A stretch of DNA of 64,000 bases from Bog-473 sp963836605 (GCA_963836605.1 CAWIKB010000015.1:62001-126000), one strand, 5' to 3'. Counted from the first letter of the stretch, positions 37,208-45,836 are shown. The notes: generated by a model not told the origin, from the sequence alone. Numbers and translations: made by a program.

Positions 37208-38110
37208 TCAGTCCTGCATGGCTTTTACCAGGGCCGTCATCTGACTGTTGACCTCGACCGTGCGGGGCAGTGCGTCCATGGCCGAGGCCAACGACTCCGC
37301 CGTCCAGCGGTCATCGGTCGTCACCTCTTCGGAGATGGACCAGCCCGCGTAGATGCCCACCGAACCGCCGTACACGCTGAAGACCTGTCCGTTGAAGGGA
37401 CAGGTGGCCGAAGCCAGTACGGCCACCAGGGGAGAGATGTTCTCGGGGTCGAAGACATGCTTGCCCATGGCGTCGCCCATCCCCGGAGTCTGCAGGGTCA
37501 GCCTGGTTCGGGCCACCGGCGCGATGCAGTTGGCGCGAACGCCGTAGCGATTGAGCTCCATCCCGTTCACCACCGTCATGGCGGCGATGCCGGCCTTGGC
37601 CGCCGAGTAGTTGGTCTGGCCCACGTTGCCGTGCAACCCCGCTCCAGAACTCGTGTTGACGATGGCCCGATCGACGATGTCGCCCGTCTTGGCCCGCTCC
37701 CGCCACACTTCGGCCGCGTGACGGGTGACGTTGAAGGTGCCCTTCAGGTGGACGGAGATCACGTCGTCGAACTCCTGCTCACTCATCGACACGAGCATCC
37801 GGTCGCGCAGGATGCCCGCGTTGTTCACGACCACGTGCAGGTCACCGAAGGTGGCCACCGCCAGGTCGACCATGGCCTTGGCCCCCTCGAATGAGGTCAC
37901 GCTGTCGGTGCTGGCCACGGCCTGACCGCCGGCCGCGGTGATCTCGTCCGCCACGGACTGGGCGGCCGAGACATCGGCTCCGGAACCATCGATGGCGCCG
38001 CCGAGATCGTTGACCACGACCTTGGCGCCGAGCGAAGCGAACAGAAGGGCGTGCTCGCGGCCGATGCCACGCCCACCCCCGGTGATGATGGCCACCCTGT
38101 CCTGGAGCAT
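37208..38110 (-). CDS. SDR-family dehydrogenase (3-hydroxyacyl-CoA/17-beta-HSD type)
   Basis: The 300-residue product has TGGGRGIGREHALLFA with the following VVVNDLGG, the NAD-binding pattern of multifunctional-enzyme-2-type hydroxyacyl/hydroxysteroid dehydrogenases. It also has NNAGILRDRM, the catalytic Ser of NTSSGAG, YSAAK and RANCIAPVARTRL. First gene of the SDR-monooxygenase-esterase operon; AAAGGA lies about 10 nt before the ATG. It probably oxidises the secondary alcohol that becomes the monooxygenase's ketone substrate (inference from context). Confidence 0.88.
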   Translation of the reverse strand: MLQDRVAIITGGGRGIGREHALLFASLGAKVVVNDLGGAIDGSGADVSAAQSVADEITAAGGQAVASTDSVTSFEGAKAMVDLAVATFGDLHVVVNNAGILRDRMLVSMSEQEFDDVISVHLKGTFNVTRHAAEVWRERAKTGDIVDRAIVNTSSGAGLHGNVGQTNYSAAKAGIAAMTVVNGMELNRYGVRANCIAPVARTRLTLQTPGMGDAMGKHVFDPENISPLVAVLASATCPFNGQVFSVYGGSVGIYAGWSISEEVTTDDRWTAESLASAMDALPRTVEVNSQMTALVKAMQD

Positions 38111-38283
38111 GAGGCTGCGGTCCTTTCGCTCAATGGTCCCGACGGCAGAGCAATCGAGGCCGAAATGGTTTTACGTCAACGGACGCCCGGTCGACTCTTG
38201 CGTCAACGTCACCGCGCCCGGTGAGCATAGATCGATGACACCGGGCCCACCGTGAGGGGCTCAGGTCCCCTGAACGGGTCACC

Positions 38284-39555
38284 TCAGGTGGGCTGCGCGA
38301 CCTCACGCAACCGGCCTTCCAGGTAGCGGCGCTCGGTATCGGCCGTGACCAGGTCCAGCGCCTGTTGATAGGCCTCCGCGGCCTCCGAAAGCCGGTCGAG
38401 CCGGCGGAGCAGATCGGCTCGGGTGGCGGGAAGCAGGTGGTAGCCGGCGAGCACACCAGATGACTCGAGCTCGCGCACAATCGCCAATCCCGCCTCGGGG
38501 CCCTCGGCCATGGAGACGGCAACGGCCCGGTTCAAGGCCACGACGGGCGAAGGCACGACGACGCAGAGGCGGCTGTACAGCGCGGCGATCTCCGTCCAAT
38601 CGGTGTCCGCCGCGCTCGGCGCCTGGGCGTGACAGGCGGCGACGGCGGCTTGGAGCTGGTAGGCGCCCGGCCGGCCCAGCCGAAGGGCGGCGTCGAGCAC
38701 GTCGGTCGCCTCGGCAATGGCCTCGCCGTCCCACAGGGAGCGGTCCTGGTCCTCCAGCAGGACCAGATCGCCCTGGGCATCGACCCGCCCCGATCTCCGG
38801 GCGTGGTGCAGCAACATCAGGGCGAGCAGGCCCAGGGCCTCGGCCTCATCGGGCATCAGGACGGTGAGAGTACGGGTCAGCCGGATGGCTTCGCCGCACA
38901 GCCCCTGGCGCACGAGGTCCACGCCGGCGGTGGCCGAATACCCCTCGTTGAAGAGGAGGTACAGCACCGAGAGCACCGCCCCGGTGCGCTCCAACAGCTG
39001 GTGGGCCGGCGGGACCCGGAACGGGATGCCGGCATGACGTATCTTGCGCTTGGCGCGCACCAGCCGCTGCGCCATCGTCGGTTCCGCCACCAGAAACGCC
39101 CGCGCGATCTCGACGGTCGTCATCCCGGCCAGTGTGCGCAAGGTGAGGGCGACCTGGGCGTCGAGCGAGAGGGCTGGATGGCAGCAGGTGAACATGAGCC
39201 GCAACAGGTCGTCAGGCACCTGGCCGGTGCCCTCTTCCGCTTCGGGTTCGTCGGCGGGTTGCAACCGGGCCACCTCCTCAAGTTTCGCCGTCCCCACCGC
39301 GGCCCGGCGCTGCCGGTCGATGGCCTTGTGACCGGCCACCGTGGTGAGCCACGCGCCGGGCTGGCGCGGGATGCCGTCACGGGGCCAGCGCTCGAGCGCC
39401 GACGTGAAAGCCTCCTGCGCGCACTCCTCGGCCAAGTCCCAATCGCCGGTGCGTCGAATCAAGGTGGAGACGACCCGCCCCCATTCGTGGCGGAAGGCAG
39501 CGGCGACAGCGACCTCGACCTCGGCCTCGGCCTCGGACTCGACCCCGGTCGTCAC
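38284..39555 (-). CDS. ECF42-type RNA polymerase sigma factor
   Basis: The product (423 aa) is much longer than a plain ECF factor. Region 2 (DWDLAEECAQEAFTSALERWPRDG, PGAWLTTVAGHKAIDRQRR) and region 4 (LALRTLAGMTTVEIARAFLV-like block, AQRLVRAKRKIR) are followed by the DUF6596 C-terminal domain with FNEGYSAT, LTVLMPDEAEALGLLALMLLHHAR and TPR-like helices. This layout defines the ECF42 group, which works with YCII/DGPF proteins instead of an anti-sigma factor. The start overlaps the upstream YCII gene by 4 bases. Confidence 0.93.
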   Translation of the reverse strand: MTTGVESEAEAEVEVAVAAAFRHEWGRVVSTLIRRTGDWDLAEECAQEAFTSALERWPRDGIPRQPGAWLTTVAGHKAIDRQRRAAVGTAKLEEVARLQPADEPEAEEGTGQVPDDLLRLMFTCCHPALSLDAQVALTLRTLAGMTTVEIARAFLVAEPTMAQRLVRAKRKIRHAGIPFRVPPAHQLLERTGAVLSVLYLLFNEGYSATAGVDLVRQGLCGEAIRLTRTLTVLMPDEAEALGLLALMLLHHARRSGRVDAQGDLVLLEDQDRSLWDGEAIAEATDVLDAALRLGRPGAYQLQAAVAACHAQAPSAADTDWTEIAALYSRLCVVVPSPVVALNRAVAVSMAEGPEAGLAIVRELESSGVLAGYHLLPATRADLLRRLDRLSEAAEAYQQALDLVTADTERRYLEGRLREVAQPT

Positions 39556-39899
39556 ATCTCCCAGATCGGCCTCACTTCGATTGAGCCCAGACGGGCCGCG
39601 GGGATCTTGGCGGCCACCTCTATGGCCTCGTCCAGGTCTTTGCAGTCAACCATGTAGTAGCCGCCGATTTGCTCCTTGGTCTCGGCAAAAGGGCCGTCCG
39701 TGGTCAGGACTTCGCCGTCGCGTGACCGCACGGTGGTGGCATCGGAGGTTGGCTGCAGGCGCTCGCCCCCCTGCAGGACGCCCCGCGAGGCCATCTCCTC
39801 CTGGAAGGCGAAGTACTCGCCCATCATGGCTTCGCCAGCGGCGGGCGTCATGTCCTGCACGGCGCTCTCGTCGGAACAGATCATCATCAGGTATCGCAT
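39552..39899 (-). CDS. YCII-related DGPF-domain protein, ECF42 partner
   Basis: I start this gene at the ATG at 39899 (MRYLMMICSDES), giving 115 residues, the normal family length; the longer frame runs into the 16-bp repeat array. The DGPF motif is present (TTDGPFAETKEQIGGYY). Genes of this family sit next to ECF42 sigma factors across actinobacteria and are taken as members or modulators of the regulon. The ATGA overlap with the sigma gene supports joint translation. Confidence 0.92.
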   Translation of the reverse strand: MRYLMMICSDESAVQDMTPAAGEAMMGEYFAFQEEMASRGVLQGGERLQPTSDATTVRSRDGEVLTTDGPFAETKEQIGGYYMVDCKDLDEAIEVAAKIPAARLGSIEVRPIWEM

Positions 39900-39979
39900 A
39901 GGTCCTCCTGGTTGGGGTGCTCTCTCGGACAACGACGAACGGCCTGGCGGAAAATCGACCACCTGTGGCGATGTTTGCC

Positions 39980-40095
39980 GATTATCCCTCGGTTCGAGTA
40001 TCCCGGCTCTGGTGTCCCCCGGTTCCGGTAGCCCCCGGTTCCGGTAGCCCCCGGTTCCGGTAGCCCCCGGTTCGGATATCCCTCGGTTCGGGCCC
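39980..40095. repeat. 16-bp tandem repeat array upstream of the RNA methyltransferase
   Basis: GGTTCCGGTAGCCCCC is repeated exactly at 40021-40036, 40037-40052 and 40053-40068, with degraded units on both sides (TATCCCTCGGTTCGAG near 39983, GGTTCGGATATCCCTC near 40069). The array ends within about 10 bp of the methyltransferase start. It lies between divergent genes, so copy-number change would alter promoter spacing. There are no spacers, so it is not a CRISPR array. Confidence 0.85.
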
Positions 40096-40101
40096 CACCA
40101 G

Positions 40102-41376
40102 ATGTCTAGTGTGCCTTCGGTGACCGGCACCGAGAACTCCGGGCTGCTCGAACTCGAGACCGGCAAGGTGGCCGGTGGCGGCGGTTGCGTCGCCCGGGCC
40201 CCCGACGGGCGCGTGGTCTTCGTGCGACACTCCCTCCCCGGCGAGCGGGTGATGGCCCAGGTCACGTCCACCACGTCGTCGTTCCTGCGGGCGGACGCCG
40301 TGGAGATTCTGAGGCCGTCGGCCGACCGCGTCGCTCCCCCGTGCCCCTCGGCCGGTCCCGGCCGCTGCGGCGGGTGCGACTTCCAACATGTGAGCCTCGA
40401 GGGGCAGCGTCGACTCAAGGCTTCCCGGCTGATGGAACAGCTGGATCACCTGGCGGGCCTGGATCGGGCGGTCGACATCGAGGCGGTCGAGGGCGACGTG
40501 GACGGCCTCGGTTGGCGGACCAGGGTCCGCCTGGGCGTCGACCACGAAGGGCGGGTCGGTTTCCGCAAACACCGCTCCCATGAGCTCGAACTGGTCACGA
40601 CCTGCCCCATTGCGCACAAGACGGTGGTGGAGACCGGGGCCTTCGAAGCTCGGTGGCCCGACGTCGACGAGGTGGAGATCGCGGTCGCCCCGGATCGTCG
40701 TCAGAGTGTGGTCTCCATCTCGACCGCCCGCGGTGCGACGCCCGAACCCCCCACGCTGGGGGGCGGCCTCGTTGTGGACGGCCGCGTGCGCCGACAGCCC
40801 GGTGATGTCCACACGCAGGTGGCGACCCACACTTTTCGCGTCTCGGCGGGCGTCTTCTGGCAGGTCCACGTCGGGGCGGCCGAGGCGTTGGCCAGTGCCG
40901 TGCGGGCCGATCTCGGTGCGGTCACCGGCGACTCCGTCGTCGACCTGTTCGCCGGGGCCGGGTTGTTCTCGGTGGTGTTGGCCCACGAAGTCGGAGACCT
41001 CGGTTCGGTGTTGGCCGTCGAACGCGACCGCAAGGCCTGTGCCGATGCGGCGCACAACGGTCGGGCCTATCCGCAATTGGTGGTCAAGAAAGCCTCCGTC
41101 ACTCCTCAGCTCATTGCGTCCGGCATCGGTCGTCCCGACCTTCTGGTGCTCGATCCGGCCCGGGAAGGTGCGGGCACCGCAGCGATGGCGGCGTTGGCGG
41201 CGCATGCCGACACCCTGCGTCGCATGGTCTACGTCTCGTGCGATCCCACCTCGTTTGGTCGAGACGCAGCGGTGCTCCTCGCCGCCGGTTGGACCCTGGC
41301 GTCGCTCCGCGCCTACGACCTGTTCCCCATGACCGAGCAGGTCGAGTTGGTGGCCGGCTTCGACCCTCCCGGGTGA
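40102..41376 (+). CDS. TrmA/RumA-family RNA uracil-C5 methyltransferase
   Basis: The product (424 aa) has an N-terminal TRAM domain (GGGGCVARAPDGRVVFVRHSLPGE), an iron-sulfur cysteine cluster (CPSAGPGRCGGCDFQH, with a later Cys in TTCPIAHK), the SAM-binding VVDLFAGAGLFSVVLA and the catalytic cysteine in VSCDPTSF. The C-terminal DLFPMTEQVELVA ends the family. It methylates C5 of a uridine in rRNA or tRNA. Which position is modified cannot be read from the sequence. The start near 40102 has no clear Shine-Dalgarno because the upstream bases are the repeat array. Confidence 0.9.
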   Translation: MSSVPSVTGTENSGLLELETGKVAGGGGCVARAPDGRVVFVRHSLPGERVMAQVTSTTSSFLRADAVEILRPSADRVAPPCPSAGPGRCGGCDFQHVSLEGQRRLKASRLMEQLDHLAGLDRAVDIEAVEGDVDGLGWRTRVRLGVDHEGRVGFRKHRSHELELVTTCPIAHKTVVETGAFEARWPDVDEVEIAVAPDRRQSVVSISTARGATPEPPTLGGGLVVDGRVRRQPGDVHTQVATHTFRVSAGVFWQVHVGAAEALASAVRADLGAVTGDSVVDLFAGAGLFSVVLAHEVGDLGSVLAVERDRKACADAAHNGRAYPQLVVKKASVTPQLIASGIGRPDLLVLDPAREGAGTAAMAALAAHADTLRRMVYVSCDPTSFGRDAAVLLAAGWTLASLRAYDLFPMTEQVELVAGFDPPG

Positions 41377-41477
41377 CCGTCAGCTTCGGCCGTCCCGGAT
41401 ACCCCGATACACCGTCCCGGATCAGTGGTCTTGGGCGTGGGCGGACGACGTGGGCCACCGCGCCGACGAGGTGTCGG

Positions 41478-42419
41478 TCAGGCGTGGCCACCCCCCACTT
41501 CGTGGTCCACGTGGCCGATCGCCTCGAGTTGCAGGGTGGAGTGGGCCACATCGAAGTGTCCGGCCAGGCAGCTCTGCAGGTGATCGAGCACCCGCCCTAT
41601 CTCGCCCCCGCTGATGCAGTCGTCGGTCACCACGACATGTGCCGTCAGGATCGGCAACGACGAGGTCAGCGTCCAGGCGTGGAGGTCGTGCACGGATGCC
41701 ACTTCAGGGAGATCGAGCAGGTGGCGACGGACTTCGTCGAGGTCGATCCCCTCGGGCGTTCCCTCCAGCAGAATGCGCAGAGCGGGCCGCAGGAGCTCCA
41801 CTGATGCCTTGACCATGAGTCCCACCACGACGAGCGAGGCGATCGAGTCGGCGCGGGAGAACCCGGTGGCCACGATCACGATGCCGGCGATCACCGTACC
41901 GATGAAGCCGTAGAGGTCGGTGAGGATGTGCCGGTAGGAGCTCTCCATGTTGAGAGACGTGCGGTCGGCCTTGGACAAGGTCACGGTGGCGGCCAGGTTC
42001 ACCGCCACGCCGACTCCGGCCACGATGATGAGCAGGCCGCCGCGCACGCTGGCCGGGTGGATCAACCGCTGGATCGCTTCGAAGGCGATGAGGACCGAGA
42101 CCAGCAACAGGGTGATCCCGTTCCCGGCGGCGGCCAGGATCTCGGCACGCTTGAGCCCGTAGGTGTGGGCCTCGGTCGCCGGTCGAGCCGCCAGTCGGAT
42201 GGCCACCAGGGACCCGACGACGGCCCCCACGTCAGCCAGCATGTGCCCGGCGTCGGCCAGCAACGACAGTGAATTGGCGGCGAAGGCCGTGACCACTTCG
42301 AAGACCATGAACGCGGCCAGCAGGACCAGCGTGATGACGAGGTAGCGCTGGTCGGCATCGAGGGCTGCCGGGTCGCGCGTCGGCTGCCCGGCCGGAACGT
42401 CGTGGCTACGTCCCGTCAT
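41478..42419 (-). CDS. cation diffusion facilitator (CzcD/ZitB-like metal exporter)
   Basis: I start at the ATG at 42419 (MTGRSHDVPAG), 313 residues; the longer frame upstream is antisense to the regulator. Six helices are visible, with the metal-site motifs HMLAD in helix 2 and HILTD in helix 5, and a cytoplasmic C-terminal domain (HDLHAWTLTSSLPILTAHVVV). The family exports Zn2+, Cd2+ or Co2+ in exchange for protons. The gene follows the ArsR-type regulator with a 2-nt gap and is almost certainly controlled by it. Confidence 0.92.
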   Translation of the reverse strand: MTGRSHDVPAGQPTRDPAALDADQRYLVITLVLLAAFMVFEVVTAFAANSLSLLADAGHMLADVGAVVGSLVAIRLAARPATEAHTYGLKRAEILAAAGNGITLLLVSVLIAFEAIQRLIHPASVRGGLLIIVAGVGVAVNLAATVTLSKADRTSLNMESSYRHILTDLYGFIGTVIAGIVIVATGFSRADSIASLVVVGLMVKASVELLRPALRILLEGTPEGIDLDEVRRHLLDLPEVASVHDLHAWTLTSSLPILTAHVVVTDDCISGGEIGRVLDHLQSCLAGHFDVAHSTLQLEAIGHVDHEVGGGHA

Positions 42420-42421
42420 GG

Positions 42422-42790
42422 TCAGGATGCCCCGGGTTCGGCGTGGGCGGCGTGACCGGCATGGGCGGCATGGACGGCATGGGTGGCATGACCGGCGTGG
42501 GTGACGACTTCCTCCACCAATCGGCGCACGTGGGCATCGTCGACCACATAGAAGATCCGCGTGCCGTCGCGCCGGGTCCGGACCAGTCGGGCCAATCGCA
42601 GTTTGGCCAGATGCTGGGACACGCCGGCCGGCTGGGCCCCGACCAGTCGGGCCAACTCGCTCACGGAGTGTTCCGCATTCAGCAGCTCCCAGATGATGCG
42701 CAGGCGGGTTTCGTCCCCCAGCAACTTGAGCATGCCCACGGCGGACTGGAACTCGTCGACCGTGGGAACCTCCGCTATCTGCGTAACCAC
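42422..42790 (-). CDS. ArsR/SmtB-family metal-responsive repressor with His-rich tail
   Basis: The core is an ArsR winged helix: LKLLGDETRLRIIWELL, SVSELARLVGAQPAGVSQHLAKLRLARLVRTRRDGTRIFYVV. The C-terminus is a run of His-Ala-Gly/Thr units with seven histidines, likely to add metal binding. I use the GTG at 42790 (VTQIAEVPT follows); starts upstream would lie in the promoter. A downstream GTG/ATG near MLKLLGD is an alternative. The palindrome at 42774-42799 overlaps the chosen start, as expected for an autoregulated, possibly leaderless, repressor. Confidence 0.85.
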   Translation of the reverse strand: MVTQIAEVPTVDEFQSAVGMLKLLGDETRLRIIWELLNAEHSVSELARLVGAQPAGVSQHLAKLRLARLVRTRRDGTRIFYVVDDAHVRRLVEEVVTHAGHATHAVHAAHAGHAAHAEPGAS

Positions 42791-42799
42791 GTAGATAGC
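42774..42799. promoter_or_regulatory. 26-bp imperfect palindrome, probable ArsR/SmtB-type operator
   Basis: GCTATCTGCGT and ACGTAGATAGC are inverted copies (10 of 11 positions pair) around a 4-bp centre AACC. It sits exactly over the start of the arsR-CDF unit. The 11-4-11 layout is close to the imperfect 12-2-12 palindromes bound by SmtB/CzrA-type repressors. Confidence 0.65.
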
Positions 42800-42967
42800 G
42801 TAGCAAGCGGCATTCCGGAAGGCCGCGGGCGCTACGTCGGGCGCCTCCGTCTGATGGATCCGGGGAGGAGTTGGTGGGATGGCGAGGTTGGCAGGCATGG
42901 CGGCGTTGGCGGCGCCAGGCCCTCTCGGGGAGCCGAGCCCATCCCTGGCGGGTACCCCGGCCCGTCC

Positions 42968-43702
42968 CTAGCCCTTGTCCTCCGGTCCCAGGAGGTCGGC
43001 CGCGCCGAATTTTCGGTCGATGACGTCGTGCGCGACGTCGGCCAGTCGACGGCCGTGGTTGCGGGCATAGGCGCGGAGCAGGGTGAAGGCTTTCTCGACA
43101 TCGATGCCTGCCCGTTCGGCCACCACACCCTTCGCTTGTTCAATCACGATGCGGCTGTGGAGCGCGTTCTGGAGTTCCTCGTTGACAACCTGAGCCGCCA
43201 GCAGCGCCCGGTTCTGCAGGATGGCGATGGTGGCGACGTCGGCCAGGGCCTGGGCGGCCTGGGCATCGGCTTCGTCCAACGCCCCGGTCTCCTGACGGAA
43301 CACGTTCAGTGCGCCGATGGTCGTTCCACGGAGGCGCATCGGCACGGCGTGCACCGAGCGGAACCCGGCGGCGAGGCTCTCGGCGGCGAAGTGCGGCCAC
43401 CGGCCGTCGGCCCCCGTGAGGTCCGAAGCGACGATGAGCGCACCGGTCCGGTAGCAGTCGTAGCACGGGCCCTCCTGGCATTGCAGCTCGAAGAGCTCGA
43501 GAATTCTGGTGGCCTCGTTCGACGAAGCCATCACGCCGAGTTCCCCGTCGGCCGACATGAGCAGAATCCCCGCCGCGGAGGCACCCACGACTTCGACACA
43601 CCGGTCGGTGAGGAGGGTGAGGAGCTCCACCACATCGAAGTCATCGACGAGCGAGTCGGCCAACTCCACCAGGGTCTGTGCCAGCAACGACACTCTGGGC
43701 AT
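42968..43702 (-). CDS. GAF-ANTAR transcription antiterminator
   Basis: I start at the ATG at 43702 (MPRVSLLAQ) because AAGGAGAG lies 6 nt upstream; the TTG at 43744 has none. A GAF domain (about residues 20-165) with CQEGPCYDCYRTGALIVASDL is followed by an ANTAR domain (about 170-235: HSRIVIEQAKGVVAERAGI, AFTLLRAYARNHGRRLADVA). ANTAR proteins bind paired hexaloop hairpins in nascent RNA and stop termination. GAF input could be a small ligand or redox state; two cysteines in CQEGPCYDC may matter. It lies 125 bp from a second GAF-ANTAR gene on the same strand. Confidence 0.9.
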   Translation of the reverse strand: MPRVSLLAQTLVELADSLVDDFDVVELLTLLTDRCVEVVGASAAGILLMSADGELGVMASSNEATRILELFELQCQEGPCYDCYRTGALIVASDLTGADGRWPHFAAESLAAGFRSVHAVPMRLRGTTIGALNVFRQETGALDEADAQAAQALADVATIAILQNRALLAAQVVNEELQNALHSRIVIEQAKGVVAERAGIDVEKAFTLLRAYARNHGRRLADVAHDVIDRKFGAADLLGPEDKG

Positions 43703-43826
43703 CCAACTCTCCTTGGCTCCACCGAGTTGAGTGGTGGACTTCAACTGAGGCTACAGCCCTTGTGGCGAGTCCGATAGAGCAGAGTGAGAACCGCTCGACC
43801 GATTCCCTACTCGGGGGCCTCACGGA

Positions 43827-44573
43827 CTACTCGTCGGACACGCCCGATGCGCCGGACACGCCGGAGGCACCGGAGGTGTCATCGAAACGAATGCGGCGGG
43901 CGACGACATCCCTTGCAACGTCAGTGACGGATCGATCGTGGGCGAAGGCATACGCCCGGAGTCGTACGAGCGCCTCGCCGAGGGGCACGCCCAGTTGGAT
44001 CGTCACCATGCCGGATGCCTGGTGCACGACGAAACGAAGATTCGAACTCTCTTCAATACCCATGGCCAATGTGTCGGAGAGAGCGTCGGACTGCATGGTC
44101 AGGACCGAACGGGCCGCCACGCCCGCCATGACCACGGCGTCGGCCAGTTCGTCGGCATCGAGCGCTCCGGGTACATTCCGATAGAGGGTGAGAGCGCCCA
44201 CGCACATCGCTCCCACTTGCAAGGGGAAGCCGAAGATGGCTCGGGCCCCCACGGCGACCGCGGCCGGGGCAAAGGCGGACCAGCGGACGGCATCGGGCTG
44301 GGCCAGATCGGGCTCGAGCACCGGGAGCGCGAGCTCGTACGCATCGAGACACGGTCCCTCCCCCAACGTGATCTGCAGCTCCTCGATCGTCGCGCTCACC
44401 TGGTCCGACGCGCAGATCGTGCCGCTCGGTGACGCACCCGAGATCAACATGATCCCGGCGCCGGACGTACCGACGAATTCGGCGGCAACCTCGCACAGCC
44501 GCTCCGGTCCGGATTGCCTGTCGGGATCGGATCGCAGCTGGGACAGAGCTCGTAGGAGCCGTTCACTGGGCAT
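43827..44573 (-). CDS. GAF-ANTAR transcription antiterminator (second copy)
   Basis: The ATG at 44573 (MPSERLLRALSQL) is preferred over the longer frame; GGGAGA lies about 11 nt upstream. The GAF domain shows ITLGEGPCLDAYELALPV and the ANTAR domain LRFVVHQASGMVTIQLGVP, RLRAYAFAHDRSVTDVA. A tail of Gly-Ala-Ser-Gly-Val-Ser-Asp repeats ends the protein. It is diverged from its neighbour (about a third of residues alike by eye), so the pair is an old duplication or a functional pair. Confidence 0.9.
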   Translation of the reverse strand: MPSERLLRALSQLRSDPDRQSGPERLCEVAAEFVGTSGAGIMLISGASPSGTICASDQVSATIEELQITLGEGPCLDAYELALPVLEPDLAQPDAVRWSAFAPAAVAVGARAIFGFPLQVGAMCVGALTLYRNVPGALDADELADAVVMAGVAARSVLTMQSDALSDTLAMGIEESSNLRFVVHQASGMVTIQLGVPLGEALVRLRAYAFAHDRSVTDVARDVVARRIRFDDTSGASGVSGASGVSDE

Positions 44574-44817
44574 CAGCGTCGACGTCTCCCGGCGCGGAGC
44601 CCGGTCTGGACACCCTCGCACTTCGTGGGGTTTCGACGTCCCATCGGGGGCCTCCTCGGTGGGGAGACGCTCAACGGGGACTGGGCCCAGCGCACCCGAG
44701 CTCGGTTTCTGACCGAGCCTCTGCCTGCCACCCTAGTAGCAGACCGGCTCTGTCGGAGTACCGGATGGTCCGGCACCGCCGGGGAAGCACACGATACCTT
44801 CCGGTGTTGCAATCAGC

Positions 44818-45825
44818 GTGGTTCCCCTCTCAGTGCTCGAGCTCGCCACGGTGGCGACCGGATCGACGCCGGCGCAGGCCCTCGAGGAGACGACGAGAGC
44901 GGCCACGGTCGCAGAGCAGTTGGGCTACAAGCGGCTGTGGGTGGCCGAGCACCACGGAATGCCAGCGGTGGCCAGCTCGGCGCCGGCCGTGCTCATCGCG
45001 CACCTGGCCAATGCCACCACCACGCTCCGCGTCGGCTCCGGGGGTGTCATGCTCCCCAACCATTCCCCGCTGGTGGTGGCCGAACAGTTCGGCACACTCG
45101 AGGCCCTGCACCCGGGCCGGATCGACCTCGGCCTGGGCCGCGCTCCCGGGACGGACCAGGCCACTGCCCGGGCGCTCCGACGCACACGCGACGTCGGAGC
45201 AGACGGCTTTCCCGACGACGTCGTCGAGTTGATCAACTACCTCGCGGCCAGCGAAGGCCCGGCGCCGCATCCGTCCGTCACGCCGGGTCGCGGCTATCTC
45301 CCTGAGGTGTGGCTGCTCGGCTCCTCGGACTTCAGCGCCCAGCTGGCCGGCCTCCTCGGCTTGCCCTTCTCCTTCGCCTACCACTTCAGCCCGCGGCTCC
45401 TCGAGACGGCACTCGCCGCTTATCGAGCGGCGTTCCGACCCTCATTTCTGCTCAGCCAGCCCAGGGTCATGGTGGCCGTGTCGGTGCTCTGTGCCCCCGA
45501 CACGGCGGAGGCGCAGTGGCTGTCCGGCTCCTCGGCCCTGAGCACCCTGCAACTGCGGACCGGGCGCCTGGGGCTGCTTCCTTCACCGGAGGAAGCCGAG
45601 GCGTACCCGTTCTCTCCGGCGGAGACCGCGCTGGTTGAGGCGACGATGGCGACCCACCTGATCGGGGACCCCGAGACTGTGCGCCGGGGTCTGGAGGATC
45701 TGCAGCGCCGGACCGACGCCGACGAACTCATGGTTTCGACCAGAGCGCACTCCTATGAAGCCCGAACCCGCTCGCTGTCCCTGGTGGCCGAGGGTGGGGG
45801 CATGGTTGGAGGTGACCGAGCCTGA
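44818..45825 (+). CDS. LLM-class flavin-dependent oxidoreductase (luciferase-like)
   Basis: The 335-residue product starts LSVLELATVATGSTP and shows RLWVAEHHGMPAVASSAPAVLIAHLA and VGSGGVMLPNHSPLVVAEQFGTLEALHPGRIDLGLGRAPGTD, which is the MsnO8/YhbW subgroup of bacterial-luciferase-like monooxygenases. Members use FMNH2 or F420H2; the substrate is unknown. The start is GTG at 44818. It is divergent from the GAF-ANTAR gene (244 bp between starts). Confidence 0.9.
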   Translation: MVPLSVLELATVATGSTPAQALEETTRAATVAEQLGYKRLWVAEHHGMPAVASSAPAVLIAHLANATTTLRVGSGGVMLPNHSPLVVAEQFGTLEALHPGRIDLGLGRAPGTDQATARALRRTRDVGADGFPDDVVELINYLAASEGPAPHPSVTPGRGYLPEVWLLGSSDFSAQLAGLLGLPFSFAYHFSPRLLETALAAYRAAFRPSFLLSQPRVMVAVSVLCAPDTAEAQWLSGSSALSTLQLRTGRLGLLPSPEEAEAYPFSPAETALVEATMATHLIGDPETVRRGLEDLQRRTDADELMVSTRAHSYEARTRSLSLVAEGGGMVGGDRA

Positions 45826-45836
45826 CGGCACCTACC

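Noticed and set aside
39980..40095. CRISPR array
   Set aside because: The 16-bp units are directly adjacent with no spacers, and no cas genes are present.
41478..42806. long N-terminal extension of the cation exporter
   Set aside because: The extra 129 codons are antisense-frame readings of the arsR gene; the ATG at 42419 gives the normal family length.
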